A stretch of 64,000 nt of DNA from Streptomyces alfalfae (GTDB lineage: Bacteria; Actinomycetota; Actinomycetes; Streptomycetales; Streptomycetaceae). A model generated the notes under the pieces. It ran no database searches. It was not told where the DNA came from and worked only from the letters and a program-made list of their open reading frames with translations. The stretch lies in the NCBI RefSeq assembly GCF_004127445.1, contig NZ_QEXM01000003.1:124001-188000 (forward strand), written 5' to 3'. Below, piece after piece: positions 53,297 to 61,280 of the stretch. Position numbers and translations under genes: made by a program. How positions within the stretch are numbered: the stretch's first letter is position 1; each line of letters starts with the position of its first letter.

Positions 53297-54763
53297 ATGG
53301 ACCACTCACAGGCACCCGTGCTCGACGCGCTGACCGCGTACCACTCGGAAGGGCAGACTCCGTTCACCCCGCCCGGCCACAAGCAGGGACGCGGCGCCGA
53401 CCCCCGGGTGCGCGCGGTCCTCGGGGACGCCGTGTTCCGCTCCGACGTCCTCGCCACCAGCGGCCTGGACGACCGCATGTCCTCCAAGGGCGTGCTCAGC
53501 AGGGCCCAGGAGCTGATGGCCGACGCCGTGGGCGCCGAGCACACCTTCTTCTCGACCTGCGGCAGCTCCCTGTCGGTCAAGGCCGCCATGCTCTCTGTGG
53601 CGGGACCGCACGAGAAGCTGCTCGTGGGGCGTGACGCGCACAAGTCCGTCGTCTCCGGCCTCGTCCTCGCGGGCATCGTGCCGATCTGGGTGGACCCCCA
53701 GTGGGACGCCGAGCGCCATCTGGCCCACCCGCCGTCCGCCGACGCCTTCCGCGCCGCCCTGGCCGAGCACCCCGACGCCCGCGGCGCCCTCGTCACCACG
53801 CCGACGCCGTACGGCACCTGCTCCGACCTCGCCGCCATCGCGGAGGTCTGCCACGGGCACGGCGTGCCGCTCGTCGTCGACGAGGCGTGGGGCGCGCATC
53901 TGCCGTTCCACCCCGACCTGCCGACCTGGGCCATGGACGCGGGGGCGGACGTGTGCGTCACCTCCGTGCACAAGATGGGCTCCGGGCTCGAACAGGGCTC
54001 GGTCTTCCACCTCCAGGGCGACCTGGTCCAGGCCGAGGTGCTCAAGAACCGCGAGGACCTGCTCGGCACGACCAGCCCCTCCGTGCTGCTCTACGCGGCG
54101 CTCGACGGCTGGCGCCGCCAGATGGTGGAGCACGGCCGCGCCCTCTTCGACGACGCCCTCGCCCTGGCCGGAACCGTACGGGCCAGGATCGGCGACATCG
54201 AGGGCATGCACGTCCACGGGCGCGAGGACTTCTGCGGGCCCGGCCGCGCGCACGACCTCGACCCCCTCCAGGTCATCGTGGACATCACCGGTCTGGGCAC
54301 CACGGGCTACCGGGTCGCCGACTGGATCCGCGAGCACCACCACATCAACCTGCACCTGTCCGACCACCGGCGCACCAGCGCCCAGCTCACCCACGCGGAC
54401 GACGCCGACGCCACGGAGAAGCTGATCACCGCGCTCCGCGACGTCGCGGCCCACGCCGACGAGCTGCGGCCCGCGGGCCCGATCGACGTCCCCGACCCGG
54501 CCTCGCTCCGCCTCGAACAGGTCATGCTGCCGCGTGACGCCTTCTTCGGGCGCGTCGAGCAGGTGCCGTGGGAGAAGGCCGTCGGCCGCGTCACCGCCGA
54601 GATGCTCACGCCCTACCCGCCCGGCATCCCGGCCGCGCTCCCCGGCGAGAAGCTCAACCACGAGGTGCTGCGGTACCTGCGCGAGGGCGTGGACGCCGGG
54701 ATGGTCGTGCCGGACGCGGCCGACACCGAGGTCAAGACCGTGCGGGTGTCGGTGGAGGACTGA
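53297..54763 (+). CDS. Orn/Lys/Arg decarboxylase-family PLP enzyme
   Basis: A 488-residue fold-type I PLP enzyme. FTPPGHKQGRGAD, FFSTCGSSLSVKAAM, VDEAWGAHLPFHPDLP and the PLP-lysine motif SVHKMGSGLEQGS are those of the ornithine/lysine/arginine decarboxylase family. It lacks the N-terminal receiver-like wing domain of the large inducible enzymes, like the shorter biosynthetic arginine or lysine decarboxylases. Substrate cannot be read. Preceded by GGAG, and followed by a terminator embedded in the end of the convergent amidohydrolase gene. Confidence 0.92.
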   Translation: MDHSQAPVLDALTAYHSEGQTPFTPPGHKQGRGADPRVRAVLGDAVFRSDVLATSGLDDRMSSKGVLSRAQELMADAVGAEHTFFSTCGSSLSVKAAMLSVAGPHEKLLVGRDAHKSVVSGLVLAGIVPIWVDPQWDAERHLAHPPSADAFRAALAEHPDARGALVTTPTPYGTCSDLAAIAEVCHGHGVPLVVDEAWGAHLPFHPDLPTWAMDAGADVCVTSVHKMGSGLEQGSVFHLQGDLVQAEVLKNREDLLGTTSPSVLLYAALDGWRRQMVEHGRALFDDALALAGTVRARIGDIEGMHVHGREDFCGPGRAHDLDPLQVIVDITGLGTTGYRVADWIREHHHINLHLSDHRRTSAQLTHADDADATEKLITALRDVAAHADELRPAGPIDVPDPASLRLEQVMLPRDAFFGRVEQVPWEKAVGRVTAEMLTPYPPGIPAALPGEKLNHEVLRYLREGVDAGMVVPDAADTEVKTVRVSVED

Positions 54764-54778
54764 CGCGGGGAAGGCTCC

Positions 54779-56008
54779 TCACAGCCCCTGGGCCGCCTTC
54801 TCCCGGAAGGCGGCCCAGGCCCCGTCCCGCACCTCGGCACGGAGCAGCACGTCCGCGGCGGTGCACGCGAGCGCCTCCGCCGCCGCCAGCATCACCGCAC
54901 GGCCGCGCGGACCGGCCGCCGCCCGGGCGAACTCGGGTGTGTGGTCGGAGCCCTCCGAGCCCATGACGGCGACGAACGGGTGGATCGCGGGCACCCGGGT
55001 GCTGACGTTGCCGATGTCCGAGGAGCCCAGGTAGACCCCCGGCGCGGGCTGCGACAAGGCGATGCCCGCCCGCTCCAGGTGGTGCGCGAAGGCCCCGGAG
55101 AGCACGCCGTTGTCCCGGAAGTGCTCGTACCTGCCGCCCACGTCGGTCACCTCCGCCTTCGTACGGGTCGCGTCGGCCACGCCCCGCGCGCAGGAGCGCA
55201 GCTCGTCCGCCAGCTCCGCCAGGGCGGCGCTCGTCCCGCCGCGCAGCCCGAAGAGCCCTTCCGCGTACTCGGGGACGATGTTCGTGGCCCGGCCCCCGTC
55301 CGTGACGATGCCCTGGACGTGCGAGCCCGGCGGCAGCCGCCTGTCCAGGACGCCGAGCGTGTTGAAGAACTGGATCAGCGCGCCGAGCGCGTCGACGCCC
55401 TCCGTGGGGCTGCCGGTCGGATGCGCGGCCCGCCCGTGGAAGCCCACCCTGAGCTGAGCGCTGGCCGTCAGCGGCGCCCACGCCCAGTCGTGGACCCCCG
55501 GATGGAACATCAGCGCCGCGTCGACACCGTCGAACAGGCCCGCCGCCACCTCGGCCACCTTGCCGCCGCCGCTCTCCTCCGCGGGAGTCCCCACGGCCAG
55601 CAGGGTCCCGCCGATCTCCCCGAGCGCGGCCCGCGCGGCCAGGGCGGCGCCGAGACCGGCCGCGGCGATGAGGTTGTGCCCGCACGCGTGGCCGAGCAGC
55701 GGCAGGGCGTCGTACTCCATCAGCAGGGCCACGCGGGGGGCCGGGCCCGAAGGCGTGGCCGTACCGGCGCCCGTGCGGGCGACGAAGGCGGTGGGCAGCC
55801 CCGCGGCGCCGCGCTCCACCTCAAAGCCCTCCCCCTCCAGCTCAGCGGCGAGGAGGCGGGCCGCCCTGTGCTCCTCGTACGCGGTCTCCGGCTCGCGGTG
55901 CAGCGCGAGGCTCACGTCCCAGAGCCGGTCGGCCCTCGCGGCGACCTCCTGGCGGACACGGGCGTACACGGGCTCCATGGCCGGTGCCGCATCAGCGGTG
56001 GTGGACAC
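54779..56008 (-). CDS. M20-family amidohydrolase
   Basis: A 409-residue amidohydrolase of the M20D group (aminoacylase / hippurate hydrolase / AbgB-like). Visible metal and catalytic segments are LMEYDALPLLGHACGHN, VGTPAEESGGGK, LMFHPGVHDW and HGRAAHPTG, and the C-terminal GSEGSDHTPEF. Likely substrates are N-acyl or p-aminobenzoyl amino acids. GTG 56008 follows GAGGAG; the ATG at 55979 is a possible second start. Confidence 0.9.
   Translation of the reverse strand: MSTTADAAPAMEPVYARVRQEVAARADRLWDVSLALHREPETAYEEHRAARLLAAELEGEGFEVERGAAGLPTAFVARTGAGTATPSGPAPRVALLMEYDALPLLGHACGHNLIAAAGLGAALAARAALGEIGGTLLAVGTPAEESGGGKVAEVAAGLFDGVDAALMFHPGVHDWAWAPLTASAQLRVGFHGRAAHPTGSPTEGVDALGALIQFFNTLGVLDRRLPPGSHVQGIVTDGGRATNIVPEYAEGLFGLRGGTSAALAELADELRSCARGVADATRTKAEVTDVGGRYEHFRDNGVLSGAFAHHLERAGIALSQPAPGVYLGSSDIGNVSTRVPAIHPFVAVMGSEGSDHTPEFARAAAGPRGRAVMLAAAEALACTAADVLLRAEVRDGAWAAFREKAAQGL
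54788..54818 (+). terminator. Terminator embedded in the convergent amidohydrolase gene
   Basis: A perfect 12-bp stem (CTGGGCCGCCTT / AAGGCGGCCCAG) with a 7-base loop, 25 bp after the decarboxylase stop and inside the last codons of the opposing gene. Confidence 0.55.
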
Positions 56009-56183
56009 GTCGGGCTCCTCGGGTCGGGTCGGTCGTCACTGGCGCATCCCCACGTGTTCCCCGAACCGGCCCCGCGCCCACCGCCCGGCCGCTCCTTCCG
56101 GTGGCGGGCCCTCGGAAGCCTGCATAGAACGGGATGAGTTGACGCGCGGGGCGAGAACGTCCCGCTGGAATGGAGAAGCGAAG

Positions 56184-57425
56184 ATGGCCGCTGAGTCTTT
56201 CTCTGCCGCGCCGGAGCCCCCTGGGACCGGCGAACCCCTGGTGTCGGCGCCGGCCCACCGGGGCGCCGCGCAGCTCGGCGCCCCGCCTCCGCCGCCTGCC
56301 GGGCCGGCGCCGTGGCCGCAGACGGCGGACGCGGGCACGGCCGGCGCACCGCCGGACCACGCGCCGTACCGCACCCCCGACATCGACATCGGCGTCACCC
56401 GGGAGACGGCGGCCCCCGCCCCTCCCGCCGGGACGCCGTCGGCCCCTCCGGTCGAGGCGGCCCCCGATGCCGACGGCGAGGCGGTGGAGGAGCTCATACG
56501 CTGCGCCGTGCTCGCGCGGCCCCTGGACGACGTGGCCGACCTGGTCACCCGCCTGGAGCAGACACCGGAGGGCGGCCGGACCGCCTCGTCGGTCCTCCGG
56601 CTGGCCGCCGTCGCCCGCTCGGTCGACGACGTCAGCCGCCTGGTGGAACTGCTCGGCCCGCCGGAGCACCCCGCCGACCGCATGGACGAGGCCATCCGGC
56701 ACGCCGCCGAGGAGCGGCCCATCCCGGAGGTGACCCGCCTCGTCCAGCTGCTCTCCGCTCCCCCGCACGACCCGCACAGCAGCGCCGAAGCGGTGCACGC
56801 CGCCGCCACGAGCCGGTCCGTCGAGGACCTGATGCAGCTCATCGGCAGCCTGCGCGAGGCCGCCCCGGCTCCCGCGCCGGCTCCCGCTCCCGCTCCCGCG
56901 GCGAGGCCGTCCATGGACGCGACGCCTCCCGCGCCGGTGTCCGCGCCGGCGGAGCCCGCACGCCCCGCGCCGGGCATGGCCGTCGGGTCCCTCGCCCCGC
57001 AGAAGCGGCGGAACGGCACCACGCCCCTGGTGTGGATGCGCCGCGCGGCGGGCGTGCTGATGCTGCTCTGCGCGGTGGCGCACCTGCCGATGGACTGGTC
57101 CCGGGGGACCACTCCCGGCCTGCCCCTGGCGGTCGGCGTCGCGGCCCTCTGCGCCGCGGCCGGCGTCGTGCTCTGTCTGAGCCGCTCGCTGTACGCGGCC
57201 GTGACCGCCGCCCTGCTGGCCGGCGCGCTGGCCGTCGGGCACCTCGTCGAGGACCGGCTCGTCTCCGGCGACCTCGCCCAGGTGCTGCGGCCCGCGGGCG
57301 TCGCGGCGCCGCTGCCCACGCTCTCCGCGGTGATCGCCGCGCTGGCCGCCCTGGTCATCGTGGCGCTGACGGTCGCGGGCCTGCGGATGTCGGCCGCCGA
57401 CCGCTACCAGGCGCCGCGCGTCTGA
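56184..57425 (+). CDS. Membrane protein with four 38-residue helical repeats
   Basis: Function unknown. The 413 residues have three parts: a Pro/Ala-rich N-terminus of about 100 residues; four helical repeats (about 100-240) built on A..RS.DDVxRLVxLL, such as ARPLDDVADLVTRLE, ARSVDDVSRLVELL, ERPIPEVTRLVQLL and SRSVEDLMQLIGSL; then, after an Ala-Pro run, four membrane segments (from GVLMLLCAVAHLPM to VIAALAALVIVALTVAG). The repeats face the cytoplasm if the N-terminus does, and could be a protein-binding scaffold. A small TPR gene follows after 60 bp in the same direction and may be its partner. Confidence 0.8.
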   Translation: MAAESFSAAPEPPGTGEPLVSAPAHRGAAQLGAPPPPPAGPAPWPQTADAGTAGAPPDHAPYRTPDIDIGVTRETAAPAPPAGTPSAPPVEAAPDADGEAVEELIRCAVLARPLDDVADLVTRLEQTPEGGRTASSVLRLAAVARSVDDVSRLVELLGPPEHPADRMDEAIRHAAEERPIPEVTRLVQLLSAPPHDPHSSAEAVHAAATSRSVEDLMQLIGSLREAAPAPAPAPAPAPAARPSMDATPPAPVSAPAEPARPAPGMAVGSLAPQKRRNGTTPLVWMRRAAGVLMLLCAVAHLPMDWSRGTTPGLPLAVGVAALCAAAGVVLCLSRSLYAAVTAALLAGALAVGHLVEDRLVSGDLAQVLRPAGVAAPLPTLSAVIAALAALVIVALTVAGLRMSAADRYQAPRV

Positions 57426-57485
57426 CTCCCCCACCCGGAATGCGCGGACGCCCCGCGGGGTTACAGGGGCCGAAGGAGGCAGACA

Positions 57486-57845
57486 GTGGAGATGACCTAT
57501 TACGACCACGGGACGGCGGCGGAGCGCTGGGAGCGCGCGCGGCAGTTCTTCGACGCCAAGGAGTACGCGACGGCGGCGCGCGTCCTGGACGCGCTGGCCG
57601 ACGAGGTGCCCGAGCAGGTCGCCCCGCGTCTGCTCCTCGCCCGCGCCTATTACCACTCCGCCCAGCTGCGGCGCGCCGAGACGGAGCTGCGCAAGGTGAT
57701 CGAGCTCGACCCGGTCGAGGGCTACGCCCGGCTCATGCTGGGCCGCACCCTGGAGCGGCAGAACAGGGCCGACGAGGCGGTGCCGCACCTGCGGATGGCG
57801 GCCGCGCTGAGCGGCGACTTCCCCCAGGAGACGGCCCGGCTCTGA
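57486..57845 (+). CDS. Small TPR protein
   Basis: A 119-residue protein made of about three tetratricopeptide repeats (ERARQFFDAKEYATAARVLDAL, LLARAYYHSAQLRRAETELRKV, LMLGRTLERQNRADEAVPHLR). TPRs bind partner proteins; none is known here. GTG 57486 is preferred to ATG 57492 because GGAGG lies 7 bases upstream. Its upstream neighbour has its own helical repeats, suggesting the two work together. A 20-bp terminator stem follows. Confidence 0.85.
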   Translation: MEMTYYDHGTAAERWERARQFFDAKEYATAARVLDALADEVPEQVAPRLLLARAYYHSAQLRRAETELRKVIELDPVEGYARLMLGRTLERQNRADEAVPHLRMAAALSGDFPQETARL

Positions 57846-57858
57846 CGTCCGGCACGGC

Positions 57859-57903
57859 ACGGCGACGAGGCCCCCGCGAACCCCGCGGGGGCCTCGTCGC
57901 CGT
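57859..57903 (+). terminator. Very strong terminator
   Basis: A perfect 20-bp stem with a 5-base loop (AACCC) begins 14 bp after the TPR gene stop; core GGCGACGAGGCCCCC. The strongest hairpin in the window. Confidence 0.9.
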
Positions 57904-57994
57904 CCTGCCGCCGCGTCGCCCGGCTTCCGCCCGTCCGCGGCGCAGGGTCGCCGCCATCAGTGACCGCGACGCGAGGGCGAGGGCGAGGGCCGGC

Positions 57995-58554
57995 ATGCGG
58001 AAAGTCATCTGGGCGATGTCCGTCTCCCTGGACGGCTTCATGGAGGGACCGGACGGCGAGCTCGACTGGCATCTGGTCGACGACGAACTGCACCGGCACT
58101 TCAACGAGTAGACGGCCGCGATGGGCGCGTTCCTCGACGGCCGGGTCACCTGGCAGCTGATGGCCGCGTTCTGGCCGACCGCCGACCGGGCCCCGTCGAG
58201 CGAGGCAGAGGCGGAGTTCGCCGGCATCTGGCGCTCCAAGCCCAAGTACGTCGTCTCGCGCACCCTCAAGGAGGCGGGCTGGGGCACCGCGATCAAGCGC
58301 GATGTGGTGCCCGAGGAGATCCGCGCGCTCAAGGAGCGGGCCGAGGGCGACCTCGGTCTCGGCGGTGCCGAACTGGCCGGGTCGTTCCTGCGCCTCGCCT
58401 GATCGACGAGATCCACACCTACGTCCACCCCGTCGTCCTGGGCGGCGGCAGAGCCATGTTGCAGGCGCCGGGCGTCCGGGCGGACCTGCGGCTCGCTGAC
58501 ACCCGGACCTTCGGCAACGGCGTCGTGCGGCTCCGCCACCTGGTCTCCAACTAA
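57995..58554 (+). pseudogene. Decayed RibD/DHFR-fold reductase
   Basis: The frame opens with ATG 57995 and VIWAMSVSLDGFMEGPDGELDW, the hallmark of the small RibD C-terminal/dihydrofolate reductase-like family. An in-frame TAG at 58109-58111 follows HRHFNE, where relatives have Gln, so a CAG to TAG change is likely. Reading resumes (MGAFLDGRVTWQLMA, KPKYVVSRTL) until TGA at 58400, where one base is missing: in the next frame the sequence continues as LIDEIHTYVHPVVLGGGRAML to TAA at 58554. One nonsense and one frameshift mutation leave no full product. Confidence 0.9.
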
Positions 58555-58639
58555 TGCGCTTTAGCGGTCCCTTGGCCTAGCGATTCCGCGTATCTCCCCG
58601 TAAGAATTGCGGCGACTTCGATCCAGGGGAGAGATGAGC

Positions 58640-59575
58640 ATGAAGAGGCGCAGCGTCCTGCTCGCGGCACTGGCATTCACCGCCACGTCCGGCGGCACGG
58701 CCATGGCGGCGAGAAAGCCGGCCGCGGCGGCGAAACGCGTGGTCGTCTATTACCAGACGCAGTACACGAACGGCGCCTACGTGTCGCCGCTCGCGCTCAC
58801 CGAGCACCGCACCGGCGTGACCGACGTGCTGGTCGCGGCGGTGCACCTCAACGACCTGAACGGCCCGTACGCGCCCGTCCACCTGAACGACGACCCGCCG
58901 AGCGCGGCCAAGTTCGACCGGATGTGGCGCGACCTGAAGACACTGCAAGGGCAGGGCGTGCACGTGCTTGCCATGGTCGGCGGCGCCGCGCCGGGCAGCT
59001 TCACACGGCTCGACGAGGAATTCGACACGTATTACCCGCTGTTGCGGGACTTCATCCGGCAGTACGGGCTGGACGGCGTCGACCTCGACATCGAGGAAGA
59101 CATGTCGCTCGCCGGAATCGAGCGTGTCATCAGCGCCCTGCGCGCCGACTTCGGGGCCGGATTCCTCATTACGCTGGCACCGGTCGGCAGCGCGCTCAGC
59201 GGCGGCGGAAATCTCTCCGGCTTCGACTACGACGCCCTTTACCGCAGCCGCGGCCGGGACATCGCGTGGTTCAACGCCCAGTTCTACAACGGCTGGGGCC
59301 GGATGAACTCGACGTCCAGTTACGACGCCATCATCGCCCGCGGCCTGATACCCGCCGACAAGGTGGTGGCGGGCACGCTGACCTCACCGGCCAACGGCGG
59401 CAGCGGCTATGTCGACATGGCGACGCTGAAGAAGACCCTCGGCAGACTCGCCGCGAAGCACCCCGGCTTCGGCGGCGTGGCCGGCTGGGAGTACTTCAAC
59501 TCGGAGCCGGGCGGCGCCACCGCACCCTGGAAGTGGGCCGCCGAGGTCGCCTCGGCGCTGGCGGTACGCCGCTGA
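58640..59575 (+). CDS. Secreted GH18-family glycoside hydrolase
   Basis: A 311-residue exported protein with the GH18 active-site motif DxxDxDxE at 145-152 (DGVDLDIE), where Glu152 is the proton donor of chitinases and endo-N-acetylglucosaminidases. VVYYQTQYTNG starts the barrel, and WFNAQFYNGWG and GVAGWEYFNSE supply further barrel strands. A signal peptide (RRSVLLAALAFTATSGGTAMA) precedes it; no carbohydrate-binding domain. ATG 58640 is preferred to 58634 because AGGGGAG lies 8 bases before it. Chitin or N-glycan are both possible. Confidence 0.88.
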   Translation: MKRRSVLLAALAFTATSGGTAMAARKPAAAAKRVVVYYQTQYTNGAYVSPLALTEHRTGVTDVLVAAVHLNDLNGPYAPVHLNDDPPSAAKFDRMWRDLKTLQGQGVHVLAMVGGAAPGSFTRLDEEFDTYYPLLRDFIRQYGLDGVDLDIEEDMSLAGIERVISALRADFGAGFLITLAPVGSALSGGGNLSGFDYDALYRSRGRDIAWFNAQFYNGWGRMNSTSSYDAIIARGLIPADKVVAGTLTSPANGGSGYVDMATLKKTLGRLAAKHPGFGGVAGWEYFNSEPGGATAPWKWAAEVASALAVRR

Positions 59576-59586
59576 GCGGACCCCGG

Positions 59587-59961
59587 TCAGGCCCACAGGG
59601 CCTCGGCGACGGCCACCCCCACAAAGGCCGCGCCGAGGCCTGCGGCGACGCTGCCGAGCGCGTTGGCCACCGCGGAGAACCGGGCACCGCTCTCGGCCAG
59701 CCGCAGCGTCTCGTAGGAGAAGGTCGAATAGGTCGTCAGGGCCCCGCACAGGCCGGTGCCGAGGAACAGCTCCAGGTGCTCGGGGGCGGCCCCGGCGGTG
59801 ACGGCTCCGGCGAGCACGCCGAGGACCAGGGACCCCACGACGTTGACCGTGAAGGTGCCCCAGGGGAAGAGCGTGCCGAGGCGCGCCTGGACCGCTCGGT
59901 CCGTGAGGTGGCGCAGGGGCGCGCCGATCATCGCCCCGGCGACGACGCACAGCCAGTTCAT
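59587..59961 (-). CDS. crcB: Fluoride channel subunit CrcB (second copy)
   Basis: A 124-residue membrane protein of the CrcB/Fluc family, which lets fluoride leave the cell. Four membrane segments are evident, with [19 protein letters not shown] and the polar-track motif [12 protein letters not shown]. The start overlaps the stop of the other crcB (ATGA), as expected for two unlike subunits that assemble as an antiparallel heterodimer. Confidence 0.93.
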   Translation of the reverse strand: MNWLCVVAGAMIGAPLRHLTDRAVQARLGTLFPWGTFTVNVVGSLVLGVLAGAVTAGAAPEHLELFLGTGLCGALTTYSTFSYETLRLAESGARFSAVANALGSVAAGLGAAFVGVAVAEALWA

Positions 59962-60449
59962 CCGCGCACCGCCGCCGCGATCCGGCGCGTCGTCCGCGCC
60001 GCGCCCCACACCGCGAGGAGCGCCACGAGCAGGGTCAGCGCGAGATAGGCGAGGGCGGTGCGGGCGTGGCCGCCGCTGACCAGCCGCTCGATGTCCGCGG
60101 TGTACGTCGAGAACGTGGTGAAGCCGCCGAGTACGCCCGTGCCGAAGAACGGCCGCAGCAGGGGGTGCGGTGTCCACACGTCGGTGATCAGGACCATGAA
60201 GGCTCCGATGACGGCGCACCCGGCCGCGTTCACCGCGAGCGTCCACCAGGGGAAGGCGTCGGCGGCGGCCGGCCAGAGGAGGGAGGCGCCGTAGCGGGCC
60301 GAGGCCCCGAGGGCGCCGCCGACGGCCACCGCCGCGACGGTCCTCCCCTGACCGCGTGTCAGGCTCTGCCGCCGCTCGGCGTCGACGCAGCAGATGTCCG
60401 GGTCGACGGGTTCGTCGGCCGCCGCGGGGCGGCCGGTCTCGCTGGGCAT
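59958..60449 (-). CDS. crcB: Fluoride channel subunit CrcB (first copy)
   Basis: A 163-residue CrcB/Fluc subunit with an extra hydrophilic N-terminus of about 35 residues containing a CC pair, then [23 protein letters not shown] and [11 protein letters not shown] with the Phe-box and Ser/Thr track of fluoride channels. Forms the heterodimeric partner of the downstream copy. No convincing fluoride riboswitch was found in the 140 bp upstream. Confidence 0.93.
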   Translation of the reverse strand: MPSETGRPAAADEPVDPDICCVDAERRQSLTRGQGRTVAAVAVGGALGASARYGASLLWPAAADAFPWWTLAVNAAGCAVIGAFMVLITDVWTPHPLLRPFFGTGVLGGFTTFSTYTADIERLVSGGHARTALAYLALTLLVALLAVWGAARTTRRIAAAVRG

Positions 60450-60590
60450 GTTCCTCCTACTCGCCCGCGCCCTCCGTCGGGCGCGCTCGTGCGCGAGGAG
60501 GGACCGTTGGCGGCATCCTTCGCCGCGGTTCGGGTACGGCGGGCCCCACCGCCGCGCGGCCCGCCCCTGGGGGCCGCCGCTGTCACCAGG

Positions 60591-60799
60591 CTAACCCGCG
60601 GCCGGGCCTCCGGCGTCGCCGGACCCGCGCGGGTCATGCGCCGCCGGATGCCGTGCGGCGGGCGCGGCGACCCTGGGCGGCCACATGGCCGGGTCGAGAA
60701 GTCCGAGTACGTAGGCCCTGGCCACCAGGGCGGTGCGGTTCTGGACCCGCAGCCGGCGGCAGAGGCGGGACAGGTGGTAGTTGACGCCGTCGACACCGA
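60591..60799 (-). pseudogene. 3' remnant of a LuxR-type regulator
   Basis: On the minus strand, GVNYHLSRLCRRLRVQNRT and ALVARAYVLGLL are the C-terminal half of a LuxR-type HTH as found in short Streptomyces regulators, ending at TAG 60591. The half of the domain before VNYHLS is gone: beyond about 60800 the sequence turns into an unrelated gene on the other strand. Confidence 0.75.
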
Positions 60800-61213
60800 T
60801 CCCGACGGACCGTCTCGCGCTCCTGCGCGCGGACGCCCGGCCGGCGCCCGCGCTCTGCTACGTCGGCTGCGACCATCCCGACGTCGACTTATCTGCACCG
60901 CGCCGAGCCGGAGGACGCGGAGCGCGCGGGCGCGGTGTCGCTGCGCCCGGCGTTCTCCAGGGCTCCGGAGGGCGGGCTGCTGTTCGTGCAGCACCGGATC
61001 GCGGCCGAGGGCGGCGAGGTCTGGCGCCTGCTCGAAGAGGGCGCTCGGGTCTACGTGTGCGGTGACGGCTCCCGGATGGCGCCGGGCGTGCGGGAGGCCT
61101 TCCAGGGGCTGTACGCGAAGGCCACGGGCGGCGACGCCGAGGCCGCCGCGCGGTGGCTGGGGGACCTGGTCGCCGAGGGGCGGTACGTGGAGGACGTCTA
61201 CGCGAGCAGCTGA
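60800..61213 (+). pseudogene. 3' remnant of a CYP102-type P450 reductase (BM3-like)
   Basis: The plus strand encodes the NADPH-binding end of a diflavin reductase as in P450 BM3: ALCYVGCDHPDVD, then after a frameshift YLHRAEPEDAERAG, LRPAFSRAPEGG, FVQHRI, YVCGDGSRMAPGVREAF and the terminal GRYVEDVYASS. About the last 130 of roughly 1050 expected residues remain. An extra T at 60889-60890 breaks the frame. The 5' end abuts the LuxR remnant. Confidence 0.82.
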
Positions 61214-61233
61214 CCCGCGCACGGGGCGCGGAA

Positions 61234-61265
61234 AGGGCCGCTCCCCCGGGTCGGGGAGCGGCCCT
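61234..61265. terminator. Bidirectional terminator
   Basis: A perfect 13-bp stem AGGGCCGCTCCCC with its complement and a 6-base loop, between the reductase remnant and the convergent flavoprotein gene. Confidence 0.8.
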
Positions 61266-61280
61266 CCGCGCGGCGGGCGG

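Noticed and set aside
60450-60600. Functional fluoride riboswitch upstream of crcB
   Set aside because: Key bases and the pseudoknot are not convincing; reported only as a possible remnant.
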